A stretch of DNA of 64,000 nt from Corynebacterium faecale (GCF_030408735.1 NZ_CP047204.1:1922001-1986000); one strand, 5' to 3'. Shown: positions 49,406 through 58,662, counted from the stretch's first letter. The notes: generated from the sequence alone by a model not told the origin. Numbers and translations: made by a program.

Positions 49406-52060
49406 ATGACATCAAGCAGTGAACACAGCTACTCCGTATGGCCAGGCGAGGCATACCCGCTCGGTTCGAAATACGACGGTGCGGGCACCAACTTCGCACT
49501 GTTCTCCGACGTCGCTGAAAGCGTTGAACTCTGCCTCATTGACAACAATGGGCAGGAAACCAGAATCACTCTCGATGAGAAAGACAATAACGTCTGGCAC
49601 TGCTACATCCCCGGCGTACAGCCAGGTCAGTGCTATGGCTACCGCGTCCACGGTCCCTGGGACCCGGACAACGGCAAGCGTTGCGATCCCACCAAGTTCC
49701 TCGTGGATCCCTATGCCCGTGCCTTCACCGGCGAATATGACGGCGATGCCTCCCTGTTCAGCTATGACATCACCGATCCGGAGAACCCCCACGGCCGGAA
49801 CACCGAGGACAGCATTGAGCACTCGATGAAGTCCGTCGTGGTCAACCCGTTCTTCGACTGGGGCAATGACCGCGCACCGCGCACCCCGTACCACGAGACC
49901 GTCATCTATGAAGCTCATGTGAAGGGCATGACGATGACGCACCCGGATATCCCGGAGGAGCTACGCGGCACCTACGCGGGTCTGGCGCATCCCAAGATCA
50001 TTGAATACCTGCAGGATCTTGGTATCACCGCCATCGAACTGATGCCGGTCCACCAGTTCATGCAGGATGACAGACTGCGCGAACTCGGCCTGAGTAATTA
50101 CTGGGGTTATAACACCTTCGGCTTCTTCGCTCCCCACAACGAGTATTCGTCCTCCGACCTCCCGGGCAGTGCTGTGGCGGAGTTCAAGGCCATGGTGCGT
50201 TCCTTCCATGAGGCCGGCATCGAGGTGATCCTGGATGTGGTGTACAACCACACCGCCGAAGGTAACCACATGGGCCCGACGATCGCGTTCCGTGGCATTG
50301 ACAATGAGGCCTACTACCGTCTGGTCGATGGCGACAAGCGCCACTACATGGACTACACCGGCACCGGTAACTCCCTCAACGTCCGCGACCCGCACTCACT
50401 GCAGCTGCTCATGGACTCCCTGCGTTATTGGGTCTCTGAAATGCACGTTGATGGCTTCCGCTTCGACCTCGCCTCCACCCTGGCACGTGAGCTCCATGAT
50501 GTTGACCGTCTGGCCACCTTCTTCGACCTGGTGCAGCAGGATCCGGTGGTATCCCAGACGAAGCTGATCGCCGAGCCATGGGACATTGGTGAAGGTGGAT
50601 ACCAGGTGGGTAATTTCCCGCCACTGTGGACTGAATGGAACGGTAAGTACCGCGATACCGTCCGTGATTTCTGGCGTGGTGAGCCTGCCACCCTCGGTGA
50701 ATTCGCCTCCCGCCTGACCGGTTCCTCCGACCTGTACGCACACAATGGTCGCCGCCCCACCGCATCCATCAACTTCGTCACCGCCCATGATGGCTTCACC
50801 CTCAATGACCTGGTCAGTTACAACGAGAAGTACAACATGGCCAATGGTGAAGACAACCGTGATGGTGAATCCCACAACCGTTCCTGGAACTGTGGTGTGG
50901 AAGGTCCATCCGATGACCCGGAGATCATGCAGCTGCGTGCGCAGCAGCGACGCAACTTCCTCACCACCTTGTTGCTGTCCCAGGGCACGCCGATGATCTC
51001 CCACGGTGATGAGATGGCACGCACCCAGAACGGCAACAACAATGTCTACTGCCAGGACAATGAACTGGCGTGGATCAACTGGGATCAGGCAACTGAGCAC
51101 GCCGATCTGCTGAGTTTCACCCGCCGACTGCTGCGGATCCGCTCCAACCACCCGGTGTTCCGTCGCCGTCGTTTCCTCGCCGGTGGCCCACTGGGTACAG
51201 ATGTCCGCGACCGTGACATCGCCTGGTTGGTTCCCGACGGCAAGCTGATGACCCAGGATGACTGGGACTTCGCCTTCGGCAAGTCCCTCATGGTCTTCCT
51301 CAACGGTGACGCCATCGTGGAACCGGATGATCGTGGCCAGAAGGTCCGCGATGATTCCTTCATCCTGATGTTCAACGCCCACCACGAGGAGATTGAGTTC
51401 ACCCTCCCACCTGAGCACTTCGGTATGAAGTGGAAGCTGCTGGTGGATTCCACCGAAGCCATCGGTTACCCCCTGGAGGAACTCACCATTGATGCGGAGG
51501 GGACCCTCACCGTGCCTGCGCGTTCCAGCATGCTGCTGCGTCAGATCGAGGCACCGGACTACACCAAGCTGGATGCCCGGATCGCCCGTGAGAAGCAGGA
51601 GATCAGTGATGCAGTGAACCGCGAGGCCGCTGAGTCCGATGCAGCCCTGCGTGCCTCCGCTAAGGCAGCCGCCGACGCTGAGGAAGCCGCTGCGAAGAGC
51701 CGGGTGGCGCACGCTGAGGAATCAGCTGGAGAAGCAGAGGAGAAGCAGGACACCCATCCTTCTCCGGTCACACCCTCCACGACCGTCTCGCTCGACGCGC
51801 CTGCCAAGGTTCGTGAACTCACGGCAGCCAAGGACCAGGGGCCTGACAGTGACACCGAGGCACCTGAGGATGCTGAACCCGACGAGGTGGACGATTCCAC
51901 CCCGGAGCAGGTTGAGGACCAGGCTGATGAGCCTGCCGAGGAGTCGACGGAGGACACCGACGACACCTCAGGTGAGGAGACCCCCGCGCAGGAGCTGCAC
52001 CGTAAGCGCCAGACTGCAGCGCAGGATGATGATTATGACTCAGCTGTGGACGAGTACTAA
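49406..52060 (+). CDS. glgX: Glycogen debranching enzyme GlgX with extended acidic tail
   Basis: Cleaves alpha-1,6 branches of phosphorylase-trimmed glycogen. The catalytic GH13 core fills residues about 1-715: PLGSKYDGAGTNFALFSD, NYWGYNTFGFFAP, DVVYNHTAEG, HVDGFRFDLAST (nucleophile Asp), LIAEPWDIGEGGYQVG (acid Glu) and FVTAHDGFTLNDLV. Residues 718-884 (51557-52060) are an Ala/Glu/Asp-rich, probably disordered extension, absent from the roughly 700-residue E. coli enzyme. Start at ATG 49406 follows the TetR stop by 6 bp. Works with glgP and treY. Confidence 0.96.
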   Translation: MTSSSEHSYSVWPGEAYPLGSKYDGAGTNFALFSDVAESVELCLIDNNGQETRITLDEKDNNVWHCYIPGVQPGQCYGYRVHGPWDPDNGKRCDPTKFLVDPYARAFTGEYDGDASLFSYDITDPENPHGRNTEDSIEHSMKSVVVNPFFDWGNDRAPRTPYHETVIYEAHVKGMTMTHPDIPEELRGTYAGLAHPKIIEYLQDLGITAIELMPVHQFMQDDRLRELGLSNYWGYNTFGFFAPHNEYSSSDLPGSAVAEFKAMVRSFHEAGIEVILDVVYNHTAEGNHMGPTIAFRGIDNEAYYRLVDGDKRHYMDYTGTGNSLNVRDPHSLQLLMDSLRYWVSEMHVDGFRFDLASTLARELHDVDRLATFFDLVQQDPVVSQTKLIAEPWDIGEGGYQVGNFPPLWTEWNGKYRDTVRDFWRGEPATLGEFASRLTGSSDLYAHNGRRPTASINFVTAHDGFTLNDLVSYNEKYNMANGEDNRDGESHNRSWNCGVEGPSDDPEIMQLRAQQRRNFLTTLLLSQGTPMISHGDEMARTQNGNNNVYCQDNELAWINWDQATEHADLLSFTRRLLRIRSNHPVFRRRRFLAGGPLGTDVRDRDIAWLVPDGKLMTQDDWDFAFGKSLMVFLNGDAIVEPDDRGQKVRDDSFILMFNAHHEEIEFTLPPEHFGMKWKLLVDSTEAIGYPLEELTIDAEGTLTVPARSSMLLRQIEAPDYTKLDARIAREKQEISDAVNREAAESDAALRASAKAAADAEEAAAKSRVAHAEESAGEAEEKQDTHPSPVTPSTTVSLDAPAKVRELTAAKDQGPDSDTEAPEDAEPDEVDDSTPEQVEDQADEPAEESTEDTDDTSGEETPAQELHRKRQTAAQDDDYDSAVDEY

Positions 52061-52067
52061 GTAGCGG

Positions 52068-52904
52068 TCAAGCACATGAGGGGCGCCTGGGGATGACCAC
52101 CGGGCGCCCCTGATCTGTTTCCACAACCACATTCGCCCTGTAGACCTCATGGATCCGTTGGGCTGTGAGGACATCCGCTGCGGTACCTTCGGCGATCTTC
52201 TCACCCGCCGCAATCATCATCACCCGGTCGCCGTATTGCGCGGTGAGGGTCAGATCATGCATGGCTGCGATCACCGTCAACCCACGTCGGGCACGGACGG
52301 CGTCGATAAGCTCCAGGGTTTCCTGCGCATGTCCGATGTCGAGCGCCGACGTCGGCTCGTCAAGGAGCAGCACCTCCGGCTCCTGTGCGAGGGCGCGCGC
52401 AAGGCTCGCGCGCTGCCGCTCACCCCCGGAAAGCGAAGAAACCAGGCGGTGGGAGTAGCTGGCGAGGTTGAGTTCATCGAGACAACGCTCGACCACCTCA
52501 GCATCATGGCGCCCGGGCACACGGTTATGCGGGTGCCTGCCCAGCAGCACATAGTCATGGACATCCAACCCCACCGGAATGGTGGGGTGCTGCGGCATGA
52601 GTGCCACGGTGCGCGCCAGGTGCCGCCGTCGGCGTGCCGCCGCCAGCCCGAGGGAGCTGATTTTCGACGAACGGCTCACGTCGATGCCTGCCAGGGTGAT
52701 CAACCCGGCTTCCACAGGGAGCACCTGCGCCAGGGCATGAAGGAGTGAGGTTTTGCCACAGCCATTCGGGCCGACGATGTTGAGCCATTCACCCTGCACC
52801 ACCCGGGTGCTGATCCCGGACACCGCCGTCCGACCGACACCCGGGTAGCGGACCACCACCTGTTCACATTCAACAGCGATGACCTTTTCCTCCGGGGGCA
52901 TCAT
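52068..52904 (-). CDS. ABC importer ATPase (iron-siderophore / cobalamin type)
   Basis: A 278-residue FecE/BtuD-type ATP-binding protein. It has GPNGCGKTSLL (Walker A), LSGGERQRASLARAL (signature), VLLLDEPTSALD (Walker B) and a switch His in IAAMHDLTL. ATG 52904 overlaps the permease stop as ATGA; longer upstream frames run into the permease gene. Third gene of the importer operon. Its last bases overlap the glgX terminator hairpin. Confidence 0.93.
   Translation of the reverse strand: MMPPEEKVIAVECEQVVVRYPGVGRTAVSGISTRVVQGEWLNIVGPNGCGKTSLLHALAQVLPVEAGLITLAGIDVSRSSKISSLGLAAARRRRHLARTVALMPQHPTIPVGLDVHDYVLLGRHPHNRVPGRHDAEVVERCLDELNLASYSHRLVSSLSGGERQRASLARALAQEPEVLLLDEPTSALDIGHAQETLELIDAVRARRGLTVIAAMHDLTLTAQYGDRVMMIAAGEKIAEGTAADVLTAQRIHEVYRANVVVETDQGRPVVIPRRPSCA
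52079..52111 (+). terminator. Likely terminator of glgX
   Basis: A 9-bp GC stem (52079-52087 with 52103-52111) lies 18 bp after the glgX stop and is followed by GATCTGTTTCC. The T-run is weak. The sequence also codes the C-terminus of the convergent ABC ATPase. Confidence 0.55.
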
Positions 52905-53944
52905 ACTGCGGCCTCCTTGCGGGGTCTGCTGGATCGGCGCAGGATGAACAGGAAGAACGGTGCGCCAACCGCTGCGGTGACCACGCCCACGGGCAGTTCC
53001 TGTGGCGCCAGGATGGTGCGACCGATGGTGTCGGCAGTCACCAGGAAAATGGCACCCCACACCAGTGTCAGCGGCAACAGCATGCGATGTCCCGGACCGC
53101 AGATGAGACGGATTGCATGTGGCACGATGATGCCCACGAACCCGATGAGTCCGGAGATGGCCACCACAGATGCGGTGCCCAGGGTGGCCACCGCCACCAG
53201 TGACAGGCGGACCACGGTGGGATCAATACCCAGGGTGCGGGCCTCCACATCACCGACGGTCATGACATCAAGCACCCGGGCTGAGGCGAGGATCAACGCC
53301 GCACAGATCATGGCAGGAAGCGCCACGCTGACCACAGATTCCCAGCGGGAGACGTTCAGGCTGCCCAGCATCCAGACATAGATGCGGGCGACGGTATCAA
53401 TATTGCGCTGCTGGATGTAGGTCTGGATGGAACTGGCAAAGGCAGCCACCGCCACTCCCGCCAGGATCACCACCGTGGCGGAGGATCCCTGTCCCACTCC
53501 CCTGCTCACCATCACGGTGGCGGACACCGCGGTGATACCACCGATGAAGGCCGCCCCGATGATACTGAACCCGCCGGCACTCAGACCCAGAACGGTGCCG
53601 CCGACGATGACAACGGTGACCCCCAGACCCGCACCGGCAGATACACCCAAGAGGTAGGGATCGGCGAGTGGATTCCGGAACACCGCCTGGTAGGCGGCAC
53701 CGGACAGCGCGAGCATGGAACCAACGATCATCGCTGTCACAATGCGGGGCAGACGGATATCAAAAAACACCGCCTGCTCACGGGCGCTGAGGGTTTCCCC
53801 ACCAATGAGGTGTGCCATCACCTGGGAGGGACTGAGATCAATGACTCCGGAGAACCCTGAATACACCACCACCACGAGCAACACCACAAGTGATGCGGCG
53901 GTGGCGATAAACGGGTTGGAGGCCGCTTTCCTGATTTTGTTCAC
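52901..53944 (-). CDS. ABC importer permease, FecCD family
   Basis: A 347-residue permease with about ten hydrophobic helices, of the BtuC/FecCD family. It has ALSGAAYQAVFRNPLADPYLLGVSAGAGLGV and ISGLIGFVGIIVPHAIRL (segments of the family signature). GTG start 53944 with AGG five bases upstream. Cotranscribed with the ATPase (four-base overlap) and the binding-protein gene before it. Confidence 0.93.
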   Translation of the reverse strand: MNKIRKAASNPFIATAASLVVLLVVVVYSGFSGVIDLSPSQVMAHLIGGETLSAREQAVFFDIRLPRIVTAMIVGSMLALSGAAYQAVFRNPLADPYLLGVSAGAGLGVTVVIVGGTVLGLSAGGFSIIGAAFIGGITAVSATVMVSRGVGQGSSATVVILAGVAVAAFASSIQTYIQQRNIDTVARIYVWMLGSLNVSRWESVVSVALPAMICAALILASARVLDVMTVGDVEARTLGIDPTVVRLSLVAVATLGTASVVAISGLIGFVGIIVPHAIRLICGPGHRMLLPLTLVWGAIFLVTADTIGRTILAPQELPVGVVTAAVGAPFFLFILRRSSRPRKEAAV

Positions 53945-53986
53945 TGTTACCTGGTGTGGCCTGACTCTGATCGGGTGTGGGTGGTG

Positions 53987-55012
53987 TTAACCGACGGTTG
54001 CCGGTGCTTCGCTATTCTCCCAGTTGGGAACGACCTGCTCATTGAGCTCATCGGCGATGGATTCCACCAGCTCAGACACGCGTGGGCCCCAGCGGGAAGC
54101 CAGATCATCATCAAGACCGATCACCTGATCATTGACCACGGCATCAATGGTCTCCCAACCGGGGCGGGAGGCGATGACATCGGCGTCCATATCCTCCGCC
54201 CTGGTGTTGGCGAGGAAGATGATGTCCGGGTTGGCTGCCACAATGGCCTCGCTGGTCAGCTGCGGGTAATCATCATTATCCGGTGCGATGGAGGTCAGGC
54301 CGAACTCGGAGTAGATCTGTCCGATGTAGGTCAGGCCGGAGACGGAGTGATAAGTGCTGCTCAGCTCGTGATAGTAGGTCAGACCCGCGTCCTTGAACTC
54401 CTGGGAAACGGAGGCCAGGGCGTCCTCCACATCGCGCTTCATCTCCTCCACCAGTTCATCTGCGGCATCGGCATGACCGCTGGCTTCACCGACAAGCGCG
54501 ATCTGCTCGTAGGTGTCCTCCAGGTCCACTGAGGCCGGCACGATCAGGACCGGAACCCCAGCCGCAGTGAGCCCTTCGACGATTCCCTCCGCCTTGTTCA
54601 TGATGAGCACCAGATCTGGATCATGTTCCAGCACGGATTCCACATTGGGAGTGAAACCTGACAGGCCCTCCACCAAGGGTGCGTCCTCCGGATAGTTGGA
54701 GTATTCATCCACCGCGACGACCTGGTCGCCGGCACCCACCGCGAACAACATCTCCGTGGTGGTCGGTGAAAGACTGACAATGCGCTCCGGCTGATCCTCG
54801 ATGGTCACCGGGTCATAGGGATCAAAGGTGATGGTTACCGGGAACCCTTCGGCCACCTCAGCGGATTCAACCGCAGTGGTGGTGCCTGGGGAAGCCGCAT
54901 CCTCTGTTGTGGAACACCCCACCAAGGCGGTGCCAGCCAAGAGCACGGAGGCAAGGAGAGCAGGCAGCGTGCGACGTCTGGTGCGTAGTCCGGAAACTGA
55001 ACGTGAGGCCAT
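53987..55012 (-). CDS. ABC importer substrate-binding lipoprotein (iron-siderophore / cobalamin type)
   Basis: A helical-backbone (BtuF/FepB class) periplasmic-type binding protein, 341 residues, anchored as a lipoprotein by the lipobox LVGCS after an Arg-rich signal. The pattern PERIVSLSPTTTEMLFAVGAGDQVVAVDEY is typical. Candidate ligands are ferric siderophores, haem or cobalamin; nothing here separates them. ATG 55012 is used because AAGGA lies upstream; an upstream ATG at 55060 lacks it. First gene of the operon. Confidence 0.88.
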   Translation of the reverse strand: MASRSVSGLRTRRRTLPALLASVLLAGTALVGCSTTEDAASPGTTTAVESAEVAEGFPVTITFDPYDPVTIEDQPERIVSLSPTTTEMLFAVGAGDQVVAVDEYSNYPEDAPLVEGLSGFTPNVESVLEHDPDLVLIMNKAEGIVEGLTAAGVPVLIVPASVDLEDTYEQIALVGEASGHADAADELVEEMKRDVEDALASVSQEFKDAGLTYYHELSSTYHSVSGLTYIGQIYSEFGLTSIAPDNDDYPQLTSEAIVAANPDIIFLANTRAEDMDADVIASRPGWETIDAVVNDQVIGLDDDLASRWGPRVSELVESIADELNEQVVPNWENSEAPATVG

Positions 55013-55432
55013 GTGTGGGAATCCTTCGTATCTCTGAGGTTCGCTGCCCCGATTCAGCAACGATGAAGACCAACATCATCCACACACGGGCTCAAGAGAC
55101 ACGCTGACATGGGAGCGGGGTTCGTGCCGGCCGGCGGGTGGAGGAAGTTTACCTAATACTCTAATCCCTTCAGCCAAGGCAGCATCGTCCGCACCACTTA
55201 TTGGGGCTGGTTTCAAGAGGTGAGAAATCCACAACGTAACTTAGAACGACGCAATTGAGGGAATGGATCTACAGACAGACAAAATCTCTCCACGCTCCTG
55301 GGTGAACTAACACCACGCCACAATGAGCCCTCGAACACCTGTATGGATGATGATATTTCCCTGTGCTTCCATGTCCACCGAGGTTGATAGCGTGAGAATT
55401 ACCCTTTCCCGCATTGATGAACAGGAGCTCTT
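55013..55432. other. Divergent region between the ABC importer and the Ltp gene
   Basis: This 420-bp spacer must hold promoters for both directions. A TTAGGTAA element on the minus strand (55149-55156) recalls half of a DtxR iron box, but the second half is absent. No cobalamin riboswitch motif or stable hairpin was seen. AGGAG lies five bases before the Ltp start. Confidence 0.4.
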
Positions 55433-56365
55433 ATGACACACCCCGGGGTTGATCCCCAGATTCCAACCAGCTTCCCGTCGGCAAGTGAAAACCCGAAGAA
55501 GAAAAAGGGCGGCTGTATGAAATGGGCTGGCGGTGTCGTCGCGGTCGGCATTACCATCAGTTTCATCTCCAGTCTCGGAGATTCACCCAGCGAGGAAACA
55601 CCGGTTCGCGCATCAACAGCTCCAACCACCGTGGCTACCAGTACGTCCACCACTTCGTCCACCGCTGCGATTGTCGCCGCAGCAACTGAAGCCGCTACTG
55701 AAGACCCTGTCCGGGAGAGCAACGAAATTCCAACCGAGTTCCGTTCTGCTCTTAACAAGGCTGATTCCTATGCCAATCGGCAGAACATGTCCAAGAGCCG
55801 GCTTTATGACCAGCTAACTTCCGAGTATGGAGAGAGGTTCAGTCCGGAGGCTGCACAATATGCAGTGGACAACGTCGAAGCGGATTGGAATGCCAATGCT
55901 TTGGCTAAGGCACGCAACTACCAAGACCGCCAAAACATGTCCCCTGATCGCATCCACAGCCAATTGACCTCAGAGTACGGTGAGAAATTCACCGTCGCCG
56001 AAGCCGATTACGCACTGGCCAACCTCGGCACCGCTAACACAGCGGAGACTGTTGCTGACGGGGTGTCGACGGAATTCACATCCGCTCTTAACAAGGCTGA
56101 TTCCTATGCCAATCGGCAGAACATGTCCAAGAGCCGGCTTTATGACCAGCTAACTTCCGAGTATGGAGAGAGGTTCAGTCCGGAGGCTGCACAATATGCA
56201 GTGGACAACGTCGAAGCGGATTGGAATGCCAATGCTTTGGCTAAGGCACGCAACTACCAAGACCGCCAAAACATGTCCCCTGATCGCATCCACAGCCAAT
56301 TGACCTCAGAGTACGGTGAGAAATTCACCGTCGCCGAAGCCGATTACGCACTGGCCAACCTTTGA
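55433..56365 (+). CDS. Ltp-family surface protein with an exactly duplicated domain
   Basis: A 310-residue membrane-anchored protein. Residues 1-25 are polar and Lys-rich, a hydrophobic helix follows (about 30-48), then a Thr/Ala-rich linker (55-100). Four Ltp-type repeats (PF07553, host-cell-surface-exposed lipoprotein family) fill the rest: each is a short helical module with QNMSxxRLYDQLTSEYGERF-type core. The repeats are in two blocks of 112 residues that are identical. Ltp of a Streptococcus thermophilus phage blocks injection of other phages, but most bacterial relatives have no known job. The Cys at residue 27 precedes the helix, unlike a true lipobox. Start ATG 55433 with AGGAG. Confidence 0.85.
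   Translation: MTHPGVDPQIPTSFPSASENPKKKKGGCMKWAGGVVAVGITISFISSLGDSPSEETPVRASTAPTTVATSTSTTSSTAAIVAAATEAATEDPVRESNEIPTEFRSALNKADSYANRQNMSKSRLYDQLTSEYGERFSPEAAQYAVDNVEADWNANALAKARNYQDRQNMSPDRIHSQLTSEYGEKFTVAEADYALANLGTANTAETVADGVSTEFTSALNKADSYANRQNMSKSRLYDQLTSEYGERFSPEAAQYAVDNVEADWNANALAKARNYQDRQNMSPDRIHSQLTSEYGEKFTVAEADYALANL
55748..56025 (+). repeat. Direct repeat, copy 1 (Ltp domain block)
   Basis: A 278-bp block identical, as far as I can read base by base, to 56084-56361. The period is 336 bp, or 112 codons, so the reading frame is kept. Identity at all codon positions, including silent ones, points to a recent duplication or gene conversion. Confidence 0.92.
56084..56361 (+). repeat. Direct repeat, copy 2 (Ltp domain block)
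   Basis: Second copy of the block at 55748-56025. The 58-bp segment between the copies codes a short Thr/Ala-rich linker that only loosely matches the part before copy 1 (both end in TEF-x-SAL codons). The gene stops just after this copy. Confidence 0.92.
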
Positions 56366-56384
56366 TCAGGTCCGCTTAAAATAC

Positions 56385-56936
56385 CTAAGAAGCCTTAGGA
56401 TGCCGTGTCCGTGAGGCCATGACCTTATCCATATGAGCCACGGTCCACGCATAGACCCCCTTAACGGGCTCAACGACAGACTCTCCCAATTCGGTGAGTT
56501 CATAATCCACCCGTGGCGGAATCTGGTGGTGGGAGGTGCGGGTTACTAATCCATCCTCGACCAGCACGCTGAGTCGTTGGGTGAGGACCTTCGGGGAGAT
56601 CCCCTCAACCCGGTCTTTGATCTCGCCGTTGCGCAGGGGGCCATCCTCGATGCTGAGGAGGATGAGCATCGCCCACTTATCTCCAATCGTGTCGAAGAGG
56701 TCGCGACTGAGGCAGCTTTTATTGAATGGATCCCAGGAAAGACCCGGATCATTGGCTCCGGCTGATGTCCGCAGCTCCGGATCCGCGGATGTCCGGGGCG
56801 GGGTGTTCTCCTGCGTGTCATGGGGTGAGGGAACGAGCTGCACAGGTTGACGCGTGCGGGTTTCCGCGGCGGTCACACCCCGGCCTGCCGCGTCAACGCC
56901 GACGGTGGCCCGGGGAGTTTCATTGAGAAGCCGCAT
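56385..56936 (-). CDS. HxlR-family transcriptional regulator with extended N-terminus
   Basis: A 183-residue regulator whose C-terminal 110 residues are a winged-helix HxlR domain: FDTIGDKWAMLILLSIEDGPLRNGEIKDR and ISPKVLTQRLSVLVEDGLVTR (split). The first 65 residues are a polar, Pro/Arg/Thr-rich extension not typical of the family. ATG 56936 has GAGGAG eight bases upstream. HxlR proteins often sense redox or aldehyde stress through a Cys; one Cys is present in KSCLSRD just before the domain, the usual position. The target is unknown; it is convergent with the Ltp gene. Confidence 0.85.
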   Translation of the reverse strand: MRLLNETPRATVGVDAAGRGVTAAETRTRQPVQLVPSPHDTQENTPPRTSADPELRTSAGANDPGLSWDPFNKSCLSRDLFDTIGDKWAMLILLSIEDGPLRNGEIKDRVEGISPKVLTQRLSVLVEDGLVTRTSHHQIPPRVDYELTELGESVVEPVKGVYAWTVAHMDKVMASRTRHPKAS

Positions 56937-57219
56937 TGTTCTACTCCTCATTCTCATTCACTCATCCTTCTCTCACGTTCAGGACTGCGGATACTCGCAG
57001 ATGTCCTGGTGTTCTAGTGTCCTACCCATTGCGTCGCCCGCGGTGAAGGAACTGTTACGTGTTCCCGCCTACCAGTACCGTCCCTGTTTGCTGTGTATTT
57101 ACTGCCCGTGGTTCTGTGGAGGTATCACCTGTTCGAGCACCCGCGATGGTCCGTGAATGTCATGTCCACCCCGCCTAGTAGGGTGGTGAGCACTGATTCA
57201 CATCGAAAGGACACCACCT

Positions 57220-58662
57220 GTGATCGCGGCACATGGCGCAACCATCACTCTGGATGGCTCCACACTCACCATTACCCATTCCCCTCTCCTGACCGCTCTT
57301 TCGCGGTCCGGGGAGCATACGCAGACGGTTGATCTCAGCTCAGTGAGCGGGGTTGAGGTGCACCCTCCCGGATCGTTGTCCTGCGGTTCCATTGAGCTCA
57401 CAGGTCAAGCCGGACCCACGGTGATCACGTTCTCCCCCAACCAGGTGGAGCAGGCGGAGTCCCTGGCTGCAGGTATCAACGCCGTCCTGCGCGGTGAAAC
57501 CCCGACGCTGACCTCCGGTGGGGGCGGAAACGCCACCGCTGCCGCCACCCCGGTCCCCGGCCTGGACTTCGTCGGTTTTGATGTGGAGACCGCCAATGAT
57601 GACTGGGGATCCATCTGTCAGATCGGCCTGGTCCGCTACCAGGACGGCGTGGAGACAGAATCGGTGTCCTGGCTGTGCACACCTCCAGAACCCTTCAACT
57701 TCTTCCAACCCATCAACATCAGCATCCACGGCATCACCCCTGAGCAGGTCGCGGACCAACCGGGATTTGCCGAGATGCTGCCCAAGATGGTCGATTTCGT
57801 GGGGGATCTCCCCCTGGTCGCCCACAATGCACAGTTTGATTTCACCGCACTGTCCCGTGCGTGTGATGCGGCGGGGATCACGGCACCGAACTTCAACTTC
57901 GGGTGCTCCCTGGCGTTGTCCCGGTTCTCCAGCATCAAATTTGCCAACCACAAGCTCCCCACCGTGGCCCGGGAACTGGGTGTGGAGCTGAAGAAGCACC
58001 ACGACGCGGCTGAGGACGCCCGCGCCTGCGCCGGCATCACCATTGAGTTGGCACGGCGTCAGAACTTTGAAGGTGGTTTCATCGACTTCTTCCACAGCCA
58101 GGGCTTCACGGTCGGTTCCCTGGATGAGGAGAGGGTCTACCCGATCCTGCGCGACCGGTCAGGTGCAAATGTGGTGGTCCAGCGTCGTCGGTTGGGACTG
58201 GATCACCTGGGTTCCGCCGCGGAGGGCCGGGTGCCACCGGCGGCCGGCGGAAGGGCAGCTGGTGGGGCGTCGCAAAGCGTGGAGCCCGATGTGGAGAAGG
58301 CTGCGCCGAAGAAGGCGCGGGGTCGGGCACCGTGGGACAAGGTGGCCACCCCGGAGGTCATTCCTGACCCCAACCCCGATGCTGATCCATCTTCGCTGCT
58401 CTACGGCCAGCATGTCACCCTGACCGGTGACTTCGAACCCTATGAAAAGGGTGCGCTCTGGCAGCGTATCGCCGATCAGGGCGGGCAGGTGGGAAAGAAC
58501 GTAACCAAGAAAACCACCATTCTGGTGGCTGGTCCGTGGGCGACCATCACCAGCAAGCAGAAACGCGCCGAAGAATTGCAGGAAAAGGGCCAGGACATTC
58601 AGATCTGGGACGACAAGCAGCTGTTCACCGCCCTCGGTTTGGACGATCAACCACCGTTCTAG
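57220..58662 (+). CDS. Exonuclease with N-terminal PH-like, DEDDh nuclease and C-terminal BRCT domains
   Basis: A 480-residue three-part protein. Residues 1-90 are a beta-rich bacterial PH-like domain (ATITLDGSTLTITH...). Residues about 108-285 are a DnaQ-type 3'-5' exonuclease with FVGFDVETAN (Exo I), LVAHNAQFDFTAL (Exo II) and HHDAAEDARACAG (Exo III). After a basic linker, residues about 395-475 form a BRCT domain starting YGQHVTLTGDFEPYEKGALW. It is probably a repair or replication-associated nuclease. GTG 57220 with AAAGGA nine bases upstream. The 283-bp spacer before it, shared with the HxlR gene, shows no clear sites. Confidence 0.88.
   Translation: MIAAHGATITLDGSTLTITHSPLLTALSRSGEHTQTVDLSSVSGVEVHPPGSLSCGSIELTGQAGPTVITFSPNQVEQAESLAAGINAVLRGETPTLTSGGGGNATAAATPVPGLDFVGFDVETANDDWGSICQIGLVRYQDGVETESVSWLCTPPEPFNFFQPINISIHGITPEQVADQPGFAEMLPKMVDFVGDLPLVAHNAQFDFTALSRACDAAGITAPNFNFGCSLALSRFSSIKFANHKLPTVARELGVELKKHHDAAEDARACAGITIELARRQNFEGGFIDFFHSQGFTVGSLDEERVYPILRDRSGANVVVQRRRLGLDHLGSAAEGRVPPAAGGRAAGGASQSVEPDVEKAAPKKARGRAPWDKVATPEVIPDPNPDADPSSLLYGQHVTLTGDFEPYEKGALWQRIADQGGQVGKNVTKKTTILVAGPWATITSKQKRAEELQEKGQDIQIWDDKQLFTALGLDDQPPF

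Noticed and set aside
55138..55156. Possible DtxR iron box upstream of the ABC importer
   Set aside because: Only the TTAGGT half matches; roughly 11 of 19 consensus positions agree, too few to call. Iron control of this importer remains possible.
55013..55432. Cobalamin riboswitch in front of the importer
   Set aside because: I looked for the conserved B12-box and core and did not find them, so the substrate cannot be set to cobalamin.
55433..56365. Prophage remnant around the Ltp gene
   Set aside because: Ltp genes occur on phages, but no integrase, att repeats or phage genes are present, and flanking genes are chromosomal.
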